A stretch of 64,000 bases of DNA from positions 305,477-369,476 of the forward strand of contig NZ_FOSR01000003.1 in the NCBI RefSeq assembly GCF_900114325.1, given 5' to 3'. The DNA comes from Rhodanobacter glycinis (lineage in GTDB: Bacteria; Pseudomonadota; Gammaproteobacteria; Xanthomonadales; Rhodanobacteraceae). Of the stretch, positions 52,334 through 62,447 are shown one piece after another. Within the stretch, counting starts at the first letter, position 1. Every line of letters starts with the position of its first letter. The notes below the pieces were generated by a model. The model was not told the DNA's origin. It was given only the letters and a program-made list of their open reading frames with translations, and did no database searches. The translations under genes were made by a program, and so were the position numbers.

Positions 52334-52822
52334 GTGGTCGCGGTGGCGCACCCGGCGACGGAAATGCGGCTGATGCGCCGCGAAGACCTGCCGACCATCA
52401 ACGCCATGGAAGCGGCGTCCTACGAATTTCCCTGGACCCCCGGCATCTTCGCCGACTGCTTGCGCGCGGGACATCCGTGCTGGGTGCTGTGCGTGGATGG
52501 CGCGATTGCCGGCTATGGCGTGCTGTCGATCGGCGCCGACGAGGCACACGTGCTGAACATCTGCATTGGTCCGGACTGGCGTGGCCGGGGGCTGGGTCGC
52601 CATCTGTTGCGCCGCCTGCTCGACATCGCCCGCTGGAACGGCGCGCACCAGGTATTCCTGGAAGTGCGCCCATCCAACCCGGTAGCGCATGCCTTGTACG
52701 TGTCGTTCGGATTCCACGAGATCGGCCGGCGCCCGCGCTATTACCCGGCGAAGGATGGCCGTGAAGAAGCGATCGTGATGACGATGGAACTGACTCGCCC
52801 GGGCCCGTTGCCGGTGATGTAG
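52334..52822 (+). CDS. rimI: Ribosomal protein S18 alanine N-acetyltransferase
   Basis: This 162-residue GNAT protein acetylates the N-terminal alanine of S18. It starts at GTG three bases after the HolD-like gene. The acetyl-CoA motif (GPDWRGRGLGRHLLRRLLD, near 78) and the RimI-specific region FLEVRPSNPVAHALYVSFGF followed by EIGRRPRYY (near 110-140) are clear. The N-terminal MRLMRREDLPTINAMEAASY is typical. Confidence 0.92.
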   Translation: MVAVAHPATEMRLMRREDLPTINAMEAASYEFPWTPGIFADCLRAGHPCWVLCVDGAIAGYGVLSIGADEAHVLNICIGPDWRGRGLGRHLLRRLLDIARWNGAHQVFLEVRPSNPVAHALYVSFGFHEIGRRPRYYPAKDGREEAIVMTMELTRPGPLPVM

Positions 52823-52874
52823 GGCGCCCATGCCGGGCGACCCCACGGGGATGACGCGCAAAATCAGACCATCC

Positions 52875-55685
52875 TTACGTCGACAGCTTGCCTGCCTGCT
52901 CGCGCAAGGCGGCCAACTGGGTGTTCCAGTCGGTGATGCGCTGGCGCTCCTGCGCCACCACCTCGGCGGGCGCGTTGGCGACGAAATTGGCGTTGCCGAG
53001 CTTGCCTTCGCACTTCTTGATCTCGACTTCGATGCGGGTGATTTCCTTGGCCAGCCGTGCTTTCTCGGCGCCAAGGTCGATCAGCCCGGCCAGCGGAATC
53101 AGCACGCGTAGCGAACCGACCACCGCCGCGGCCGTGGCCGGTTCGTCGGCGCCGGTTTCGATCCACCGGGGTGTTTCCACGCGCGCCAGGAAGGCAATTT
53201 GCGCGGCGAACTTGGTGGCGCGGGTGCGGTCCGCGGCATCGCCGTCGGCCAGCAGCAAGGGGATGACCTTGCCTGGTGCGATATTCATTTCCGAGCGAAT
53301 CTTGCGAATGCCCGACAACACCGCCTTGAACCACTCGATTTCGGCACTGGCGGCGGCATCGCTCGCGAAATCCGCGGGGCGCGGGTAGGGGCGCGCATAC
53401 ACGTTGATTTCGACCAGGCCGAGCCGCGGCGCCACATCCTGGTAGATCTCCTCGGTGATGAAAGGAATCACCGGGTGCAGCGCGCGCAGCACGGCTTCGA
53501 GCACTACCAGTAGCGTGTGCCGCGTGGATGCCGCGGCCTCGGTGTCATCGCCGTTCAATGCCGGCTTGGCGAGTTCGAGGAACCAGTCGCAGTACTCGTT
53601 CCAGACGAATTCGTACAGCGCCTGTGCCAGATGGTCGAAGCGGTACGAAACGAAATGCTGCTCTACCTCTGCCAGTGTCTGCGACAAGCGCGTCAGAATC
53701 CACCGCTCGGCCTCGGTCGCCGGCTTGCTCCCTTCTCCCGTGGGGAGAGGGGATGAAACATTCATCAGCACGAAGCGCGCCGCATTCCACAATTTGTTGC
53801 AGAACGCCTTGTAGCCCTCGGCGCGCTTGATGTCGAAATTGATCGTGCGGCTGTAGCTGGCCAGTGCGGCGAAGGTGAAGCGCAGCGCGTCGGTGCCAAT
53901 CGCCGGGATGCCGTCGGGGTAGTCCTTGCGGATGCGCTTTTCGACCTTGGCACGCACCTGCGGAATCAGCAGCGACCTGGTGGATTTGGCTACCAGCGGT
54001 TCCAGCGCGATGCCGTCGATCAGGTCCAGCGGGTCCAGCGTGTTGCCCTTGGACTTGGACATCTTCTGGCCTTCCGCATCACGCACGATGGCGTTGATGT
54101 AGACCTCGCGGAACGGGATCCGGCCGGTGAAGTACTTGGTCGCCATCACCATCCGCGCGACCCAGAAGAAGATGATGTCGAAGCCGGTGACCAGCACCGC
54201 GCTGGGCAGGAAGATCTTGTCGTGCTGCCAGTCGGCAACCACGTTGCCGTGAGCATCCTTCACCGGACCATCAAGCGGCCAGCCCAGCGTGGAGAACGGC
54301 CACAACGCGGAGGAGAACCAGGTGTCGAGCACGTCGTCGTCCTGGCGCAGCGCGCCGACCGGCTCGCTGGTGGCGTTGGCGCGCGCATCGGCCTCGTCCT
54401 CGCCCACGAAGATGTTGCCGGCCTCGTCGTACCACGCCGGAATCCGATGACCCCACCACAGCTGGCGGCTGATGCACCAGTCCTGGATGTTGTCCAGCCA
54501 CTGCGTGTACGTGTTGGCCCAGTTTTCCGGCACGAACCTGATCTCGCCCGAACGCACCGCATCCAGCGCCGGCTCGGTGATTTCCTTGCGGCCCTTGTCC
54601 GAGGTCAGGTCGACGAACCACTGATCGGTCAGCATCGGCTCGATCACCGCATCCGAACGCTGGCTCACCGGCACCTGCAGTTTGTGCGGCTTGGTTTCGA
54701 CCAGCAGACCGAGCGCTTCGAGGTCGGCCAGTACCTGCTTGCGCGCGTCGTAACGATCGAGGCCCCGGTACTTCGCCGGCGCGTTGTCATTGACCTTCGC
54801 GTCCAGCGTGAAAATGGTGATCGGCGGCAACTTGTGACGCTGGCCGATGGCGTAGTCGTTGAAGTCGTGCGCCGGGGTGATCTTCACGCAGCCGGTGCCG
54901 AAATCCTTGTCCACGTAGTCGTCGGCGATCACCGGGATCTCGCGGTCCGAGAGCGGGAGCTTCAGCGTCTTGCCGACCAGGTGGGCGTAGCGTTCGTCTT
55001 CCGGGTGTACGGCCACGGCGACGTCGCCGAGCATGGTTTCCGGACGCGTGGTGGCGACCACCAGGCTCTCGTTGCTGTCCGCGACCGGGTAGCGGATCGA
55101 CCACATGTGGCCGTCGCGCTCGACGTTGTTCACTTCGAGGTCGGACACGGCCGTGCCCAGCGCCGGGTCCCAGTTCACCAGCCGGTTGCCGCGATAGATC
55201 AGGCCTGCGCGATACCAGTCGATGAACACCTTGCGCACCGCGGCGGACAGGCCTTCATCCATGGTGAAGCGTTCGCGCGACCAGTCGGCCGCGGCGCCGA
55301 TGCGGCGCATCTGGTTCGTGATGGTGGAGCCGGACTCCTCCTTCCATTTCCACACGCGTTCGACGAAGGCGTCGCGACCGAGGTCGTGGCGGGTCTTTTC
55401 CTCGACCGCCAGCTGGTTCTCCACGATCTTCTGCGTGGCGATGCCGGCGTGGTCGGTACCCACCTGCCACAGCGTGTTCATGCCGCGCATGTGCTGGTAG
55501 CGCACCAGCATGTCCATCACCGTCTGCTGGAACGCATGCCCCATGTGCAGCGTGCCGGTGACGTTCGGCGGCGGCAGCAGGATGCAATACGGCTCGCCCT
55601 GGCCCGACGGCTTGAACACGCCGCTGGCTTCCCAGCGTGCGTACCAGGTGGATTCGATCTGGGCGGGTTCGAAGCTCTTTTCCAT
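52875..55685 (-). CDS. valS: Valyl-tRNA synthetase
   Basis: This 936-residue class I enzyme has the HIGH-type motif [14 protein letters not shown] near residue 44, the editing domain (about 190-340), KMSKSKGN near 540, and the C-terminal coiled coil after 860. A longer frame (to 55868) is open, but the ATG at 55685 gives the typical [20 protein letters not shown] start. Around residues 643-651 the protein reads [20 protein letters not shown], and SSPLPTGEG is the translation of the class I repeat theme, so a repeat fragment sits in the coding frame between two helices. Confidence 0.95.
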   Translation of the reverse strand: MEKSFEPAQIESTWYARWEASGVFKPSGQGEPYCILLPPPNVTGTLHMGHAFQQTVMDMLVRYQHMRGMNTLWQVGTDHAGIATQKIVENQLAVEEKTRHDLGRDAFVERVWKWKEESGSTITNQMRRIGAAADWSRERFTMDEGLSAAVRKVFIDWYRAGLIYRGNRLVNWDPALGTAVSDLEVNNVERDGHMWSIRYPVADSNESLVVATTRPETMLGDVAVAVHPEDERYAHLVGKTLKLPLSDREIPVIADDYVDKDFGTGCVKITPAHDFNDYAIGQRHKLPPITIFTLDAKVNDNAPAKYRGLDRYDARKQVLADLEALGLLVETKPHKLQVPVSQRSDAVIEPMLTDQWFVDLTSDKGRKEITEPALDAVRSGEIRFVPENWANTYTQWLDNIQDWCISRQLWWGHRIPAWYDEAGNIFVGEDEADARANATSEPVGALRQDDDVLDTWFSSALWPFSTLGWPLDGPVKDAHGNVVADWQHDKIFLPSAVLVTGFDIIFFWVARMVMATKYFTGRIPFREVYINAIVRDAEGQKMSKSKGNTLDPLDLIDGIALEPLVAKSTRSLLIPQVRAKVEKRIRKDYPDGIPAIGTDALRFTFAALASYSRTINFDIKRAEGYKAFCNKLWNAARFVLMNVSSPLPTGEGSKPATEAERWILTRLSQTLAEVEQHFVSYRFDHLAQALYEFVWNEYCDWFLELAKPALNGDDTEAAASTRHTLLVVLEAVLRALHPVIPFITEEIYQDVAPRLGLVEINVYARPYPRPADFASDAAASAEIEWFKAVLSGIRKIRSEMNIAPGKVIPLLLADGDAADRTRATKFAAQIAFLARVETPRWIETGADEPATAAAVVGSLRVLIPLAGLIDLGAEKARLAKEITRIEVEIKKCEGKLGNANFVANAPAEVVAQERQRITDWNTQLAALREQAGKLST
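53731..53757. repeat. Class I repeat fragment inside valS
   Basis: CCTTCTCCCGTGGGGAGAGG lies in frame in valS. It is the same hairpin core as the intergenic class I repeats and occurs at a site where synthetases tolerate length change. The gene remains intact. Confidence 0.65.
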
Positions 55686-55941
55686 CAGGGACTCGCGATG
55701 GCACGCCCGGACGGGCGCGCTGGTGTGGACGGTAAAGCGGCCATTGTACGGGCCGGGGGCAGGGGCTGCCAAAGGCGGTCCCCGTTCGCGTTGAGCGTAG
55801 CCCGCGCAGCGGGCGGAGTCGAAACGCCCGGCCAGAGAGCGCCGCCGAAGACGCACAATCACGGCCAAGTCACCTGATTGCCCTTGCGCCGCCCGATGCC
55901 CGTGCTGTCATGCCCGTAACGACTGGTGCGAGAATAGCCGG
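55686..55941. other. Divergent valS/tsaB spacer
   Basis: This 256-bp region contains a GCCCGCGCAGCGGGC palindrome (about 55800-55814) in a repeat-like context. I see no gene and no strong promoter on either strand. Confidence 0.5.
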
Positions 55942-56637
55942 ATGAATCTGCTAGCCATCGAAACCGCCACCGAATCCTGTTCCGTTGCCCTGGTGCATGG
56001 GGACATGGTGATCGAGCGCAGCGAGATTGCCCCGCGCAAGCACGCCGAGCGGGTGCTGCCGATGGCCGACGAGCTGCTGGCCGAGGCCGGTTTGGGCCGA
56101 CATGCGCTGGATGGCATCGCCGTGGGCCGCGGTCCCGGCGCGTTCACCGGTGTCCGGCTGGCGGTGTCGCTGGCGCAAGGCATGGCGCTGGCGCTGGATC
56201 TGCCGGTGGTCACCGTGTCCTCGCTGGCGGCGCTGGCGCTGGAAGCGCCCGACGATGATGCCGCGATTCTCGCGGTGATCGACGCGCGCATGGGCGAGCT
56301 TTACGCGGCCAGCTACCGGCGCGACGAAAATGGGGGTCTGGTTCCTCTCGATGAAGAACGGGTGTGCACGGCCGAAGCCTTGGTGCTGCCCGCTGCCTCG
56401 GCATGGCACATCGTGGGCAGCGGCTGGACCACCTACGCCGATAGCTTGCGCGATTGCCTCACCGGCGAGCTGCGTTCAGCCGAAGGTGGTTGTTATCCGC
56501 AAGCTCGCCATGTCGCCGAGCTGGCCGTGCGCGAATTCCGCGCTGGTCGTGCGCAGGATGCCCAGCACGCGCTGCCGGTCTATCTGCGCGACAAGGTGGC
56601 GTTGACGCTGGCGGAGCAGGGCAAGCCACAGCCGTAA
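55942..56637 (+). CDS. tsaB: tRNA threonylcarbamoyladenosine biosynthesis protein TsaB
   Basis: This 231-residue ASKHA-fold scaffold protein dimerises with TsaD to modify A37 of ANN-reading tRNAs. Typical features are MNLLAIETATESCSVALVHG at the start, RKHAERVLPMADELL near 34, and GRGPGAFTGVRLAVSLAQGM near 60. The ATG begins exactly at the conserved start. A TCCGGGC/GCCCGGA hairpin after the stop (56655-56684) lacks a T-run. Confidence 0.94.
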   Translation: MNLLAIETATESCSVALVHGDMVIERSEIAPRKHAERVLPMADELLAEAGLGRHALDGIAVGRGPGAFTGVRLAVSLAQGMALALDLPVVTVSSLAALALEAPDDDAAILAVIDARMGELYAASYRRDENGGLVPLDEERVCTAEALVLPAASAWHIVGSGWTTYADSLRDCLTGELRSAEGGCYPQARHVAELAVREFRAGRAQDAQHALPVYLRDKVALTLAEQGKPQP

Positions 56638-56738
56638 GTCCATTGAACGGGATCTCCGGGCCCGACCTGCTGGCCAAGCCCGGAAATGGGTGTCTCTCTG
56701 CTCGCCGGGGCCACGTGTCGCGACCTCGGGCGAATGCG

Positions 56739-57779
56739 TCAGAGCTGCCCGATGACCAACTGCACCAGCAGGCTGCTTACCGAAACCGCTGCCCACACGC
56801 CCAAGCCGAGCAGGATTGGCTTCGCGCCGCTGGCGATCATCCGGCGCAGGTTGGCGGACAGGCCGATGGCGGTGAGCGCCACGATGATCATGAACTCCGC
56901 CAGGAAGTGGATTGTCGGCTGGATGGCGACGGGGATCCAGCCGGCCGTGCGCACGGCCGAGGCCACCAGGAACCACAGGATGAACCAGGGGAAGATACGG
57001 CGCAGGCTGAACTGGGTGGCGCCGCCGTTCTGCTTCGACGCGCGCTTTTCGCGCCAGGCCACGGCGAAGGCCAGGATCAGGCAGACCGGGATGATCAGCG
57101 TGGCGCGGGTCAGCTTGACGATGGTGGCGTAGTCGCCCGCCGCGTGGCTGTAGCTGTAGCCGGCCGCCACTACCGACGAGGTGTCGTTGATCGCGGTACC
57201 GGCCCACAGGCCGAAGCCCAGGTCGCTCAGGTGCAGCAGGTGGCCAAGCAGCGGGAACAGCAGCACCGCCACCACGTTGAACAGGAAGATGGTGGAAATG
57301 GCGAAAGCAGTGTCGTGGTCGTCCGGGCGGATGATCGGCGTCACCGCGGCGATCGCCGAGCCGCCGCAGATTGCGGTGCCCACGCCGATCAGGATCTGCA
57401 GCTTGCCGTGCACCTTCAGCATGCGCCCCAGCATCAGCGCGCTGACGAAGGCGACGGTCATCGTCACCAGGGTCACCGACAGCGACTCCAGACCGGTCTT
57501 CGCCACCTGGGTCAGGCTGAGGCCGAAGCCCAGCGCGATGATCGACCATTGCAGGATCTGCTTGCCGCCGAACTGGATGCCCGGCGTGAACTGCGCGCCG
57601 GGCGAAAGCAGGTTGCGCACGGCAATACCCAACACGATGCCGAACACCGGACCGCCGATCACCGGCACCAGTCGACCCAGCCACAGGGCGAGCAGCGCAA
57701 TGCCGATGGCCAGCAGCAGGCCGGGTGCGCGGGTGCGCAGGGTGGGGTGGGTAGCGGTGGCGATCGAGGTGGTGCTCAT
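56739..57779 (-). CDS. YeiH-family putative sulfate exporter (UPF0324)
   Basis: This 346-residue membrane protein has about ten helices. Family phrases include LLAIGIALLALWLGRLVPVI, QWSIIALGFGLSLTQVAKTG, VGTAICGGSAIAAVTPIIRP and WAGTAINDTSSVVAAGYSYS. The family is listed as putative sulfate exporters; the substrate is not established. It is divergent from a LysR regulator across 94 bp, the arrangement of yeiH/yeiE in enterobacteria. Confidence 0.9.
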   Translation of the reverse strand: MSTTSIATATHPTLRTRAPGLLLAIGIALLALWLGRLVPVIGGPVFGIVLGIAVRNLLSPGAQFTPGIQFGGKQILQWSIIALGFGLSLTQVAKTGLESLSVTLVTMTVAFVSALMLGRMLKVHGKLQILIGVGTAICGGSAIAAVTPIIRPDDHDTAFAISTIFLFNVVAVLLFPLLGHLLHLSDLGFGLWAGTAINDTSSVVAAGYSYSHAAGDYATIVKLTRATLIIPVCLILAFAVAWREKRASKQNGGATQFSLRRIFPWFILWFLVASAVRTAGWIPVAIQPTIHFLAEFMIIVALTAIGLSANLRRMIASGAKPILLGLGVWAAVSVSSLLVQLVIGQL

Positions 57780-57828
57780 GGGGACGGCACGTGGTGGTGG
57801 GGTGGCGTTATTGTCCCCGCTGCCGGTT

Positions 57829-57853
57829 ATTAGGAAAACTTGGAATATCTAAT
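57829..57853. promoter_or_regulatory. Candidate LysR-type operator between the exporter and regulator genes
   Basis: Arms ATTAG (57829-57833) and CTAAT (57849-57853) lie 15 bases apart in the only AT-rich stretch of the spacer, next to a TATAAA-like sequence at 57861. Autoregulation and control of the exporter are inferred. Confidence 0.5.
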
Positions 57854-57873
57854 GCGGCGTATAAAATAAGCTG

Positions 57874-58755
57874 ATGATCAACATCAGCCCGCGCCAACTC
57901 GAAGTGTTCGTGCAGATTGCCTTGCACGGCAGCGTGCGTGCCGCCGCCGAGCAGCTTTACCTCACCCAGCCGGCCGCCAGCATGGCGCTGGCCGAGATGG
58001 AGCGGCAGCTCGACGCGCCGGTGTTCGCACGCGAACGCGGCCGCCTGCGATTGAATGCTCGCGGCCGTGAATTGCTGCCGCTGGCGCAGGAACTGCTGGA
58101 GCGCTATGCCGAGTTCGGCCGCCTGGGGTCCGGTGGCACGCAGACCCTGGTGGGCGAATTGCGCATTGGCGCCAGCAATACGGTGGGCAACTATCGCGTG
58201 GGCGAGCTGCTGGGCACGTTCGTGCGTAGCCACCCGCAGGTGGCCGTGCGCTTGCGCGTGGCCAATACCGACGCGATCACCGCGGCCATGCTCGATCACA
58301 GCCTGGACGTGGGCTGTGTCGAGGGGCCGGTGGCGCATCCGTTGCTGGAGTCGCGGCCATGGCGGGACGACTCGCTGGTGGTTTGCGCGCCGCCCGACCA
58401 CCCGCTGGCGCGCAAGCGCCATCTCAAGCCGGCGGATTTTGCCGGCGCACGCTGGGTATTGCGCGAACCCGGGTCGGCCACGCGGGCGACCAGCGAACGC
58501 GTGCTGGCGCAATTGCCGGCGGGCGAAACCGTGCTGGAGCTGGACCAGATCGAGGCGATCAAGCAGGCCGTCGCCGCCGGGTTGGGCATTTCCTGCCTGC
58601 CCGAAGTGGCGGTGGCCGACGCAGTGGCTACCGGCCGCCTGAAGGCGCTGAAGACGCCCTTCCTCGACCTCACGCGCAAGCTCTCGTTGCTGCTGCACCG
58701 GGAAAAATACCGCGGGGCGGTGCTGGAGGCGTTCCTGGACGCGTCCGACGCCTGA
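57874..58755 (+). CDS. LysR-family transcriptional regulator
   Basis: This 293-residue activator or repressor has an N-terminal winged helix (ISPRQLEVFVQIALHGSVRA and LTQPAASMALAEMERQLDAP) and a two-lobed effector domain (ELRIGASNTVGNYRVGELLG; GLGISCLPEVAVADAVATGR). No other regulator of the exporter is nearby. The family most resembles YeiE and CysB-like proteins by gene order, but I cannot tell the effector. Confidence 0.9.
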   Translation: MINISPRQLEVFVQIALHGSVRAAAEQLYLTQPAASMALAEMERQLDAPVFARERGRLRLNARGRELLPLAQELLERYAEFGRLGSGGTQTLVGELRIGASNTVGNYRVGELLGTFVRSHPQVAVRLRVANTDAITAAMLDHSLDVGCVEGPVAHPLLESRPWRDDSLVVCAPPDHPLARKRHLKPADFAGARWVLREPGSATRATSERVLAQLPAGETVLELDQIEAIKQAVAAGLGISCLPEVAVADAVATGRLKALKTPFLDLTRKLSLLLHREKYRGAVLEAFLDASDA

Positions 58756-58849
58756 GATTCGCGACCTCGGGGTACCCGGCGTTATCACCGGGACAGTTGC
58801 CCGATGACCGGCACTGCGTCGCGCACCATCCACGGGAGATCACGGGTGC

Positions 58850-58921
58850 ATCTCCTGTGCGCGGCGCGCTTCGACGTGTGGCGCACGCAAAAGCATCGCC
58901 CACAGGGTGGGCTCCAGGGAA
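58850..58921. repeat. Decayed repeat remnant downstream of the LysR gene
   Basis: Pieces such as GCATCGCCCACAGGGTGGGC and CTCCTGTGCGCG recall class II and class III arms. The 195-bp gap between the convergent LysR and ptsI genes holds no gene. Confidence 0.4.
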
Positions 58922-58950
58922 GTGTGGGGGTTCGGTGAGCCGGGGCGCGA

Positions 58951-60702
58951 TCAGGCTCGGCTGGGTGCGAAGCCCGGGTCCAGGTGCGTCAGCAGGGTTT
59001 CCACGTCCTCGTGGGTGTGCGCGCGCAACAGGCTGGGCGCGCGATGGCGCAGCGCGGCGTGGTCGAGCGCGGCAATCCGATCGCGCACGTGCAGCAACTG
59101 CCCCGGATGCATGCTGAATTCGGCCAGGCCCAGCGCCAGGAGCAGGGCGGTGAAACGGGTGTCGCCGCCGATCTCGCCGCACAGGCTGACCGGCTTGCCA
59201 GCGCGCCGGCCGCTGGCGATCACGTAGGCGATAAGGCGCAGCAGGGCCGGTTGCAGCGGGTTGTAGATGTTTTCCAGCGCATCATTGCCGCGATCGGCGG
59301 CGAGCACGTACTGGGCCAGGTCGTTGGTGCCGATGGCGAGGAAGTCGGCGTGATCCAGCAGTGCGCGCACGTTGAGTGCAGCGGCGGGGACTTCGATCAT
59401 CGCGCCCAGCGGCAACTTCTCCGGCAGGTCAACGTTCTCGCGCTTCAAGTCGGCGCGCGCCAGCTTGAACAGCGTGCGCACCGCGATCAGCTCGTCCGGC
59501 TGGGTGACCATCGGCACCAGCACGCGCAGCGGGCCATAGCAGGCAGCGCGCAGGATGGCGCGGATCTGCGTGGTGAACACCGCGGGATAGCGCAACGACA
59601 GCCGCACGCCGCGCACGCCGAGCGCGGGGTTGTCCTCGCCGCGCAGGGCCAGCCCCGCGGCATCGGCCTTGTCGGCGCCCAGGTCCAGCGTGCGGATGGT
59701 CACCGGCAAACCGCCCATGCCCAGCACCAGGTCGCGGTAGGCGATGAACTGCTCGTCCTCGGAGGGCAGGCCCTTGTGGCGCAGGAACAGGAATTCGGTG
59801 CGGTACAGGCCCACGCCGTCGGCGCCGCGCGAACGGGCCAGCGCCACGTCGGCTACCGACTCGGCGTTGCCCAGCAGGCGGACGTCGATGCCGTCGCGGG
59901 TACGCGTGGGGGCATTGGCGAGAGTGGCCAGGCGACGGCCTTCCAGTGCTGATTCGCGCTGCCAGGCGCGATAGCGCGCCAGGTCCTGCGCAGTGGGATG
60001 CACGATCGCGTCGCCGCGCTCGGCGTCGAGCAGGATCAGGTCGTCGTCGTGGATGTTCGCCAGCGCGTCGCGCGTGCCCACCAGCATCGGCAGGCCGAGG
60101 CTGCGCGCCAGGATGGCGCTGTGCGAGTAGGGACTGCCGGAACTGGCGACCACGCCGAGCAGGCCGTTGCCGGCCAGGTGCGCCATGTCGGCCGGGGCGA
60201 TGGTATCGGCGATCAGGATCTCGCCCACGCGTGCGGCCAGCTTGCGTTCCTCGACGCTGGTCTGGCGCTGCAGGGCGGAGATCACCCGCGCGATGACCTG
60301 GTCGATGTCTTCCTTGCGGCTGCGCAGGTAGGGATCGTCCATGGCCTCGAATACCGCGGCGAGCTTGTCGCGCTGTTTCTTCAAGGCGGCACCGGGCCGG
60401 TAATGGCCAACCTTCACCAGGTCGTCCAGGCCGCGCAGCAGTTCGGGGTCATCCAGCAGCAGGCTGTGCGCGTCGATGAATTCGTTGACCTCGCGTGCCA
60501 GCGCGCCATGCAGCTTGCCGCGCAGTTCGCGCAGTTCCTGCCGGGCGGTATCCAGCGCCAGATGCAGCCGGGTCAGTTCGCTCTCGATCTCGTCGTCGGC
60601 CAGCGGGCGGGTGTCGACCGCATAGCGGCTGGGCTGCACCAGTCGGGCGCGGCCCAATGTCATGCCCCTGGCGGCGATGGTGCCGGGAAGGATATGTCTC
60701 AT
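58951..60702 (-). CDS. ptsI: PTS enzyme I (phosphoenolpyruvate-protein phosphotransferase)
   Basis: This 583-residue enzyme passes phosphate from PEP to HPr. The phospho-His region is VVASSGSPYSHSAILARSLG near 183, with SPYSH in place of the more usual GRTSH. The PEP-binding part has GLYRTEFLFLRHKGLPSEDE near 290 and the active-site Cys region KPVSLCGEIGGD near 495. ATG 60702 gives MRHILPGTIAARGMTLGRAR; a frame open to 60783 is rejected. It is the last gene of the hprK-rapZ-EIIA-HPr-EI string, and no sugar permease is present. Confidence 0.92.
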   Translation of the reverse strand: MRHILPGTIAARGMTLGRARLVQPSRYAVDTRPLADDEIESELTRLHLALDTARQELRELRGKLHGALAREVNEFIDAHSLLLDDPELLRGLDDLVKVGHYRPGAALKKQRDKLAAVFEAMDDPYLRSRKEDIDQVIARVISALQRQTSVEERKLAARVGEILIADTIAPADMAHLAGNGLLGVVASSGSPYSHSAILARSLGLPMLVGTRDALANIHDDDLILLDAERGDAIVHPTAQDLARYRAWQRESALEGRRLATLANAPTRTRDGIDVRLLGNAESVADVALARSRGADGVGLYRTEFLFLRHKGLPSEDEQFIAYRDLVLGMGGLPVTIRTLDLGADKADAAGLALRGEDNPALGVRGVRLSLRYPAVFTTQIRAILRAACYGPLRVLVPMVTQPDELIAVRTLFKLARADLKRENVDLPEKLPLGAMIEVPAAALNVRALLDHADFLAIGTNDLAQYVLAADRGNDALENIYNPLQPALLRLIAYVIASGRRAGKPVSLCGEIGGDTRFTALLLALGLAEFSMHPGQLLHVRDRIAALDHAALRHRAPSLLRAHTHEDVETLLTHLDPGFAPSRA

Positions 60703-60838
60703 CGCGGTGCCCCAGCAGGGCGTGCAAGCGAGGCGTGGGCCCGCGAAAGGGGCAACGGCAAACGAACGCGGCTCGGCGTGCATCGCCGCGCGAGGCCTGG
60801 GTGGCTGCCCGATGTCCGATGTCCGATGCCCACGCGAA

Positions 60839-61108
60839 TCATGCTCCTTCGTCGAACTTGCGCTCGAACAATGCGATGACCGCGTCCAGCGCGGTGTCTT
60901 CGTCCGGCCCTTCGGTGCGCACCGTCAGTGGCGTGCCGAGGCCGGCGGCCAGCATCATCACGCCCATGATGCTTTGCGCATTCACTTCGCGACCCTTGCT
61001 GATCAGCCATACGGTGGACTTGAAGCCCTGTACCAGTTGCACCAGCTTGGCCGATGCGCGTGCATGCAGGCCGAGCTTGTTGGAAACCACGATTTCTTTC
61101 TCAAGCAT
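60839..61108 (-). CDS. HPr phosphocarrier protein
   Basis: This 89-residue carrier has the active-site His in NKLGLHARASAKLVQLVQGF and the regulatory Ser in NAQSIMGVMMLAAGLGT, the site of HprK. It starts MLEKEIVVSNKLG at 61108; frames open upstream are ignored. It lies eight bases after the EIIA gene. In this setting HPr acts mainly in regulation through phosphorylation state. Confidence 0.94.
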   Translation of the reverse strand: MLEKEIVVSNKLGLHARASAKLVQLVQGFKSTVWLISKGREVNAQSIMGVMMLAAGLGTPLTVRTEGPDEDTALDAVIALFERKFDEGA

Positions 61109-61116
61109 GATGGACG

Positions 61117-61509
61117 TCAGGCATGGTCGATGAAAATTCCCCCGCGGCCACCGGCGGCCGCGATCTCGGCCAGTTCGTCCAGTGGTTTTTCCGCATAGTT
61201 GAGTACACGCAGCAGCATGGGCAGGTTGAGTCCGGAGACACATCGTAGCCGCACGCCGAGCGAGCCGAGCGACAGGCCGATATTGCATGGTGTGGCACCG
61301 TACAGGTCGGCCAACACCAGCACGCCGCCGCCCTCGTCCAGCTCGCGGGCGTGGTGCGCGGTGAGCGTGCGCATGACGTCAGGATCGGCCTGCGCCGGCA
61401 CTTCCACCGCGGCCACTTTCAACGGCAGCTTCGGCAGCACGTGGCGGGCGGCGGAGATCAGCGCCTGGCCGACCGCCTCGTGCGTCATCAGGAGGATGCC
61501 GACGCTCAT
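61117..61509 (-). CDS. PTS EIIA component, mannose family
   Basis: This 130-residue EIIA starts MSVGILLMTHEAVGQALISA, with the phospho-accepting His10 in MTHEAVG. VLADLYGATPCNIGLSLG near 68 is typical of the EIIA-Man fold. A longer version from an ATG at 61548, overlapping the rapZ stop (ATGA), is possible and would add 13 residues. No EIIB, EIIC or EIID partners are nearby, so the protein is likely a regulatory phosphate sink. Confidence 0.9.
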   Translation of the reverse strand: MSVGILLMTHEAVGQALISAARHVLPKLPLKVAAVEVPAQADPDVMRTLTAHHARELDEGGGVLVLADLYGATPCNIGLSLGSLGVRLRCVSGLNLPMLLRVLNYAEKPLDELAEIAAAGGRGGIFIDHA

Positions 61510-61540
61510 GGCTGCGTGGCTTTCCGATGGATCGGCAGGT

Positions 61541-62443
61541 TCATTCAAGTTCCCGGTGGAAGGTCAGCACGCCTTCGCGGCTGGCGCGAAAATGCGCGGC
61601 GAGTTGTTCGACCAGGTACACCGAGCGGTGACGGCCGCCGGTGCAGCCAACCGAGATGGTGACGTAACTGCGGTCGTCCTGCTCGAAGCGGGGCAGCCAC
61701 GCATCCAGCCAGCGCGCCGTGTCGGTCAGGTATTCGCCAACCACCGGTCGTGCTTCAAGGAAATCGCGGATCGGACCGTCCTTGCCGGACAGCGGGCGCA
61801 GCTTCGGATCCCAGTGCGGGTTGGGCAGGCAGCGGGCATCGAAGACGAAGTCGGAATCCAGCGGCAGGCCACGCTTGAAGGCGAATGACTGGAACATCAG
61901 GGTCAGTCCTTCGGTGGTCTGTGCGTAGCCGGTGGCGATCAATCGGCGCAACTGGTGCACGTTGAGGTCGCTGGAATCGATCACCTTTTCGGCGATCGCC
62001 ATCAGCGGACGCAGCAGCCGGCGCTCCTCGACGATGGCGTCGGCCAGCGACACGCCGCGTTGCGCCAGCGGGTGGCGGCGGCGGGTTTCCGAATAGCGCT
62101 TGATCAGCACCGCGTCGTTGCAGTCGATGAACACGAGGTGCACCTGCACCCCCTTGCCGGCCAGTTCGGACAGCACCAGCGGCATGTGCCGGAAATCCTC
62201 GCTGCGGTTGCGCACGTCCACGCCCACGGCAATGCGCCGGCGCTTGATGCTGCTGCGCATGGTGGCGTCGACCAGCTGCGGCAGCAGCGTCGAGGGCAGG
62301 TTGTCGACGCAGTAGAACTCCAGGTCCTCCAGCGCGCGCAAAGCCACCGTCTTGCCGCCACCGGACATGCCGGTGAGCACGATCAGGTGCACGGCATCGG
62401 GGTCGTTCACTACGGGGGATTCGGACGGGTCACGTTCGTTCAT
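61541..62443 (-). CDS. rapZ: RapZ nucleotide-binding adaptor protein
   Basis: This 300-residue protein has Walker A LTGMSGGGKTVALRALED near residue 23. The RapZ core FYCVDNLPSTLLPQLVDA follows. The C-terminal half holds the RNA-binding domain with LMFQSFAFKRGLPLDSDFVF, DARCLPNPHWDPKLRPLSGK and VSVGCTGGRHRSVYLVEQLA-like segments (here ISVGCTGGRHRS). In E. coli RapZ guides RNase E to GlmZ. It starts four bases after hprK and is followed directly by EIIA. Confidence 0.94.
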   Translation of the reverse strand: MNERDPSESPVVNDPDAVHLIVLTGMSGGGKTVALRALEDLEFYCVDNLPSTLLPQLVDATMRSSIKRRRIAVGVDVRNRSEDFRHMPLVLSELAGKGVQVHLVFIDCNDAVLIKRYSETRRRHPLAQRGVSLADAIVEERRLLRPLMAIAEKVIDSSDLNVHQLRRLIATGYAQTTEGLTLMFQSFAFKRGLPLDSDFVFDARCLPNPHWDPKLRPLSGKDGPIRDFLEARPVVGEYLTDTARWLDAWLPRFEQDDRSYVTISVGCTGGRHRSVYLVEQLAAHFRASREGVLTFHRELE

Positions 62444-62447
62444 GCGG

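Noticed and set aside
52864..55877. Plus-strand frames opposite valS, up to 551 codons
   Set aside because: Low-complexity Val/Arg/Ala translation with no motif; valS motifs are complete on the minus strand.
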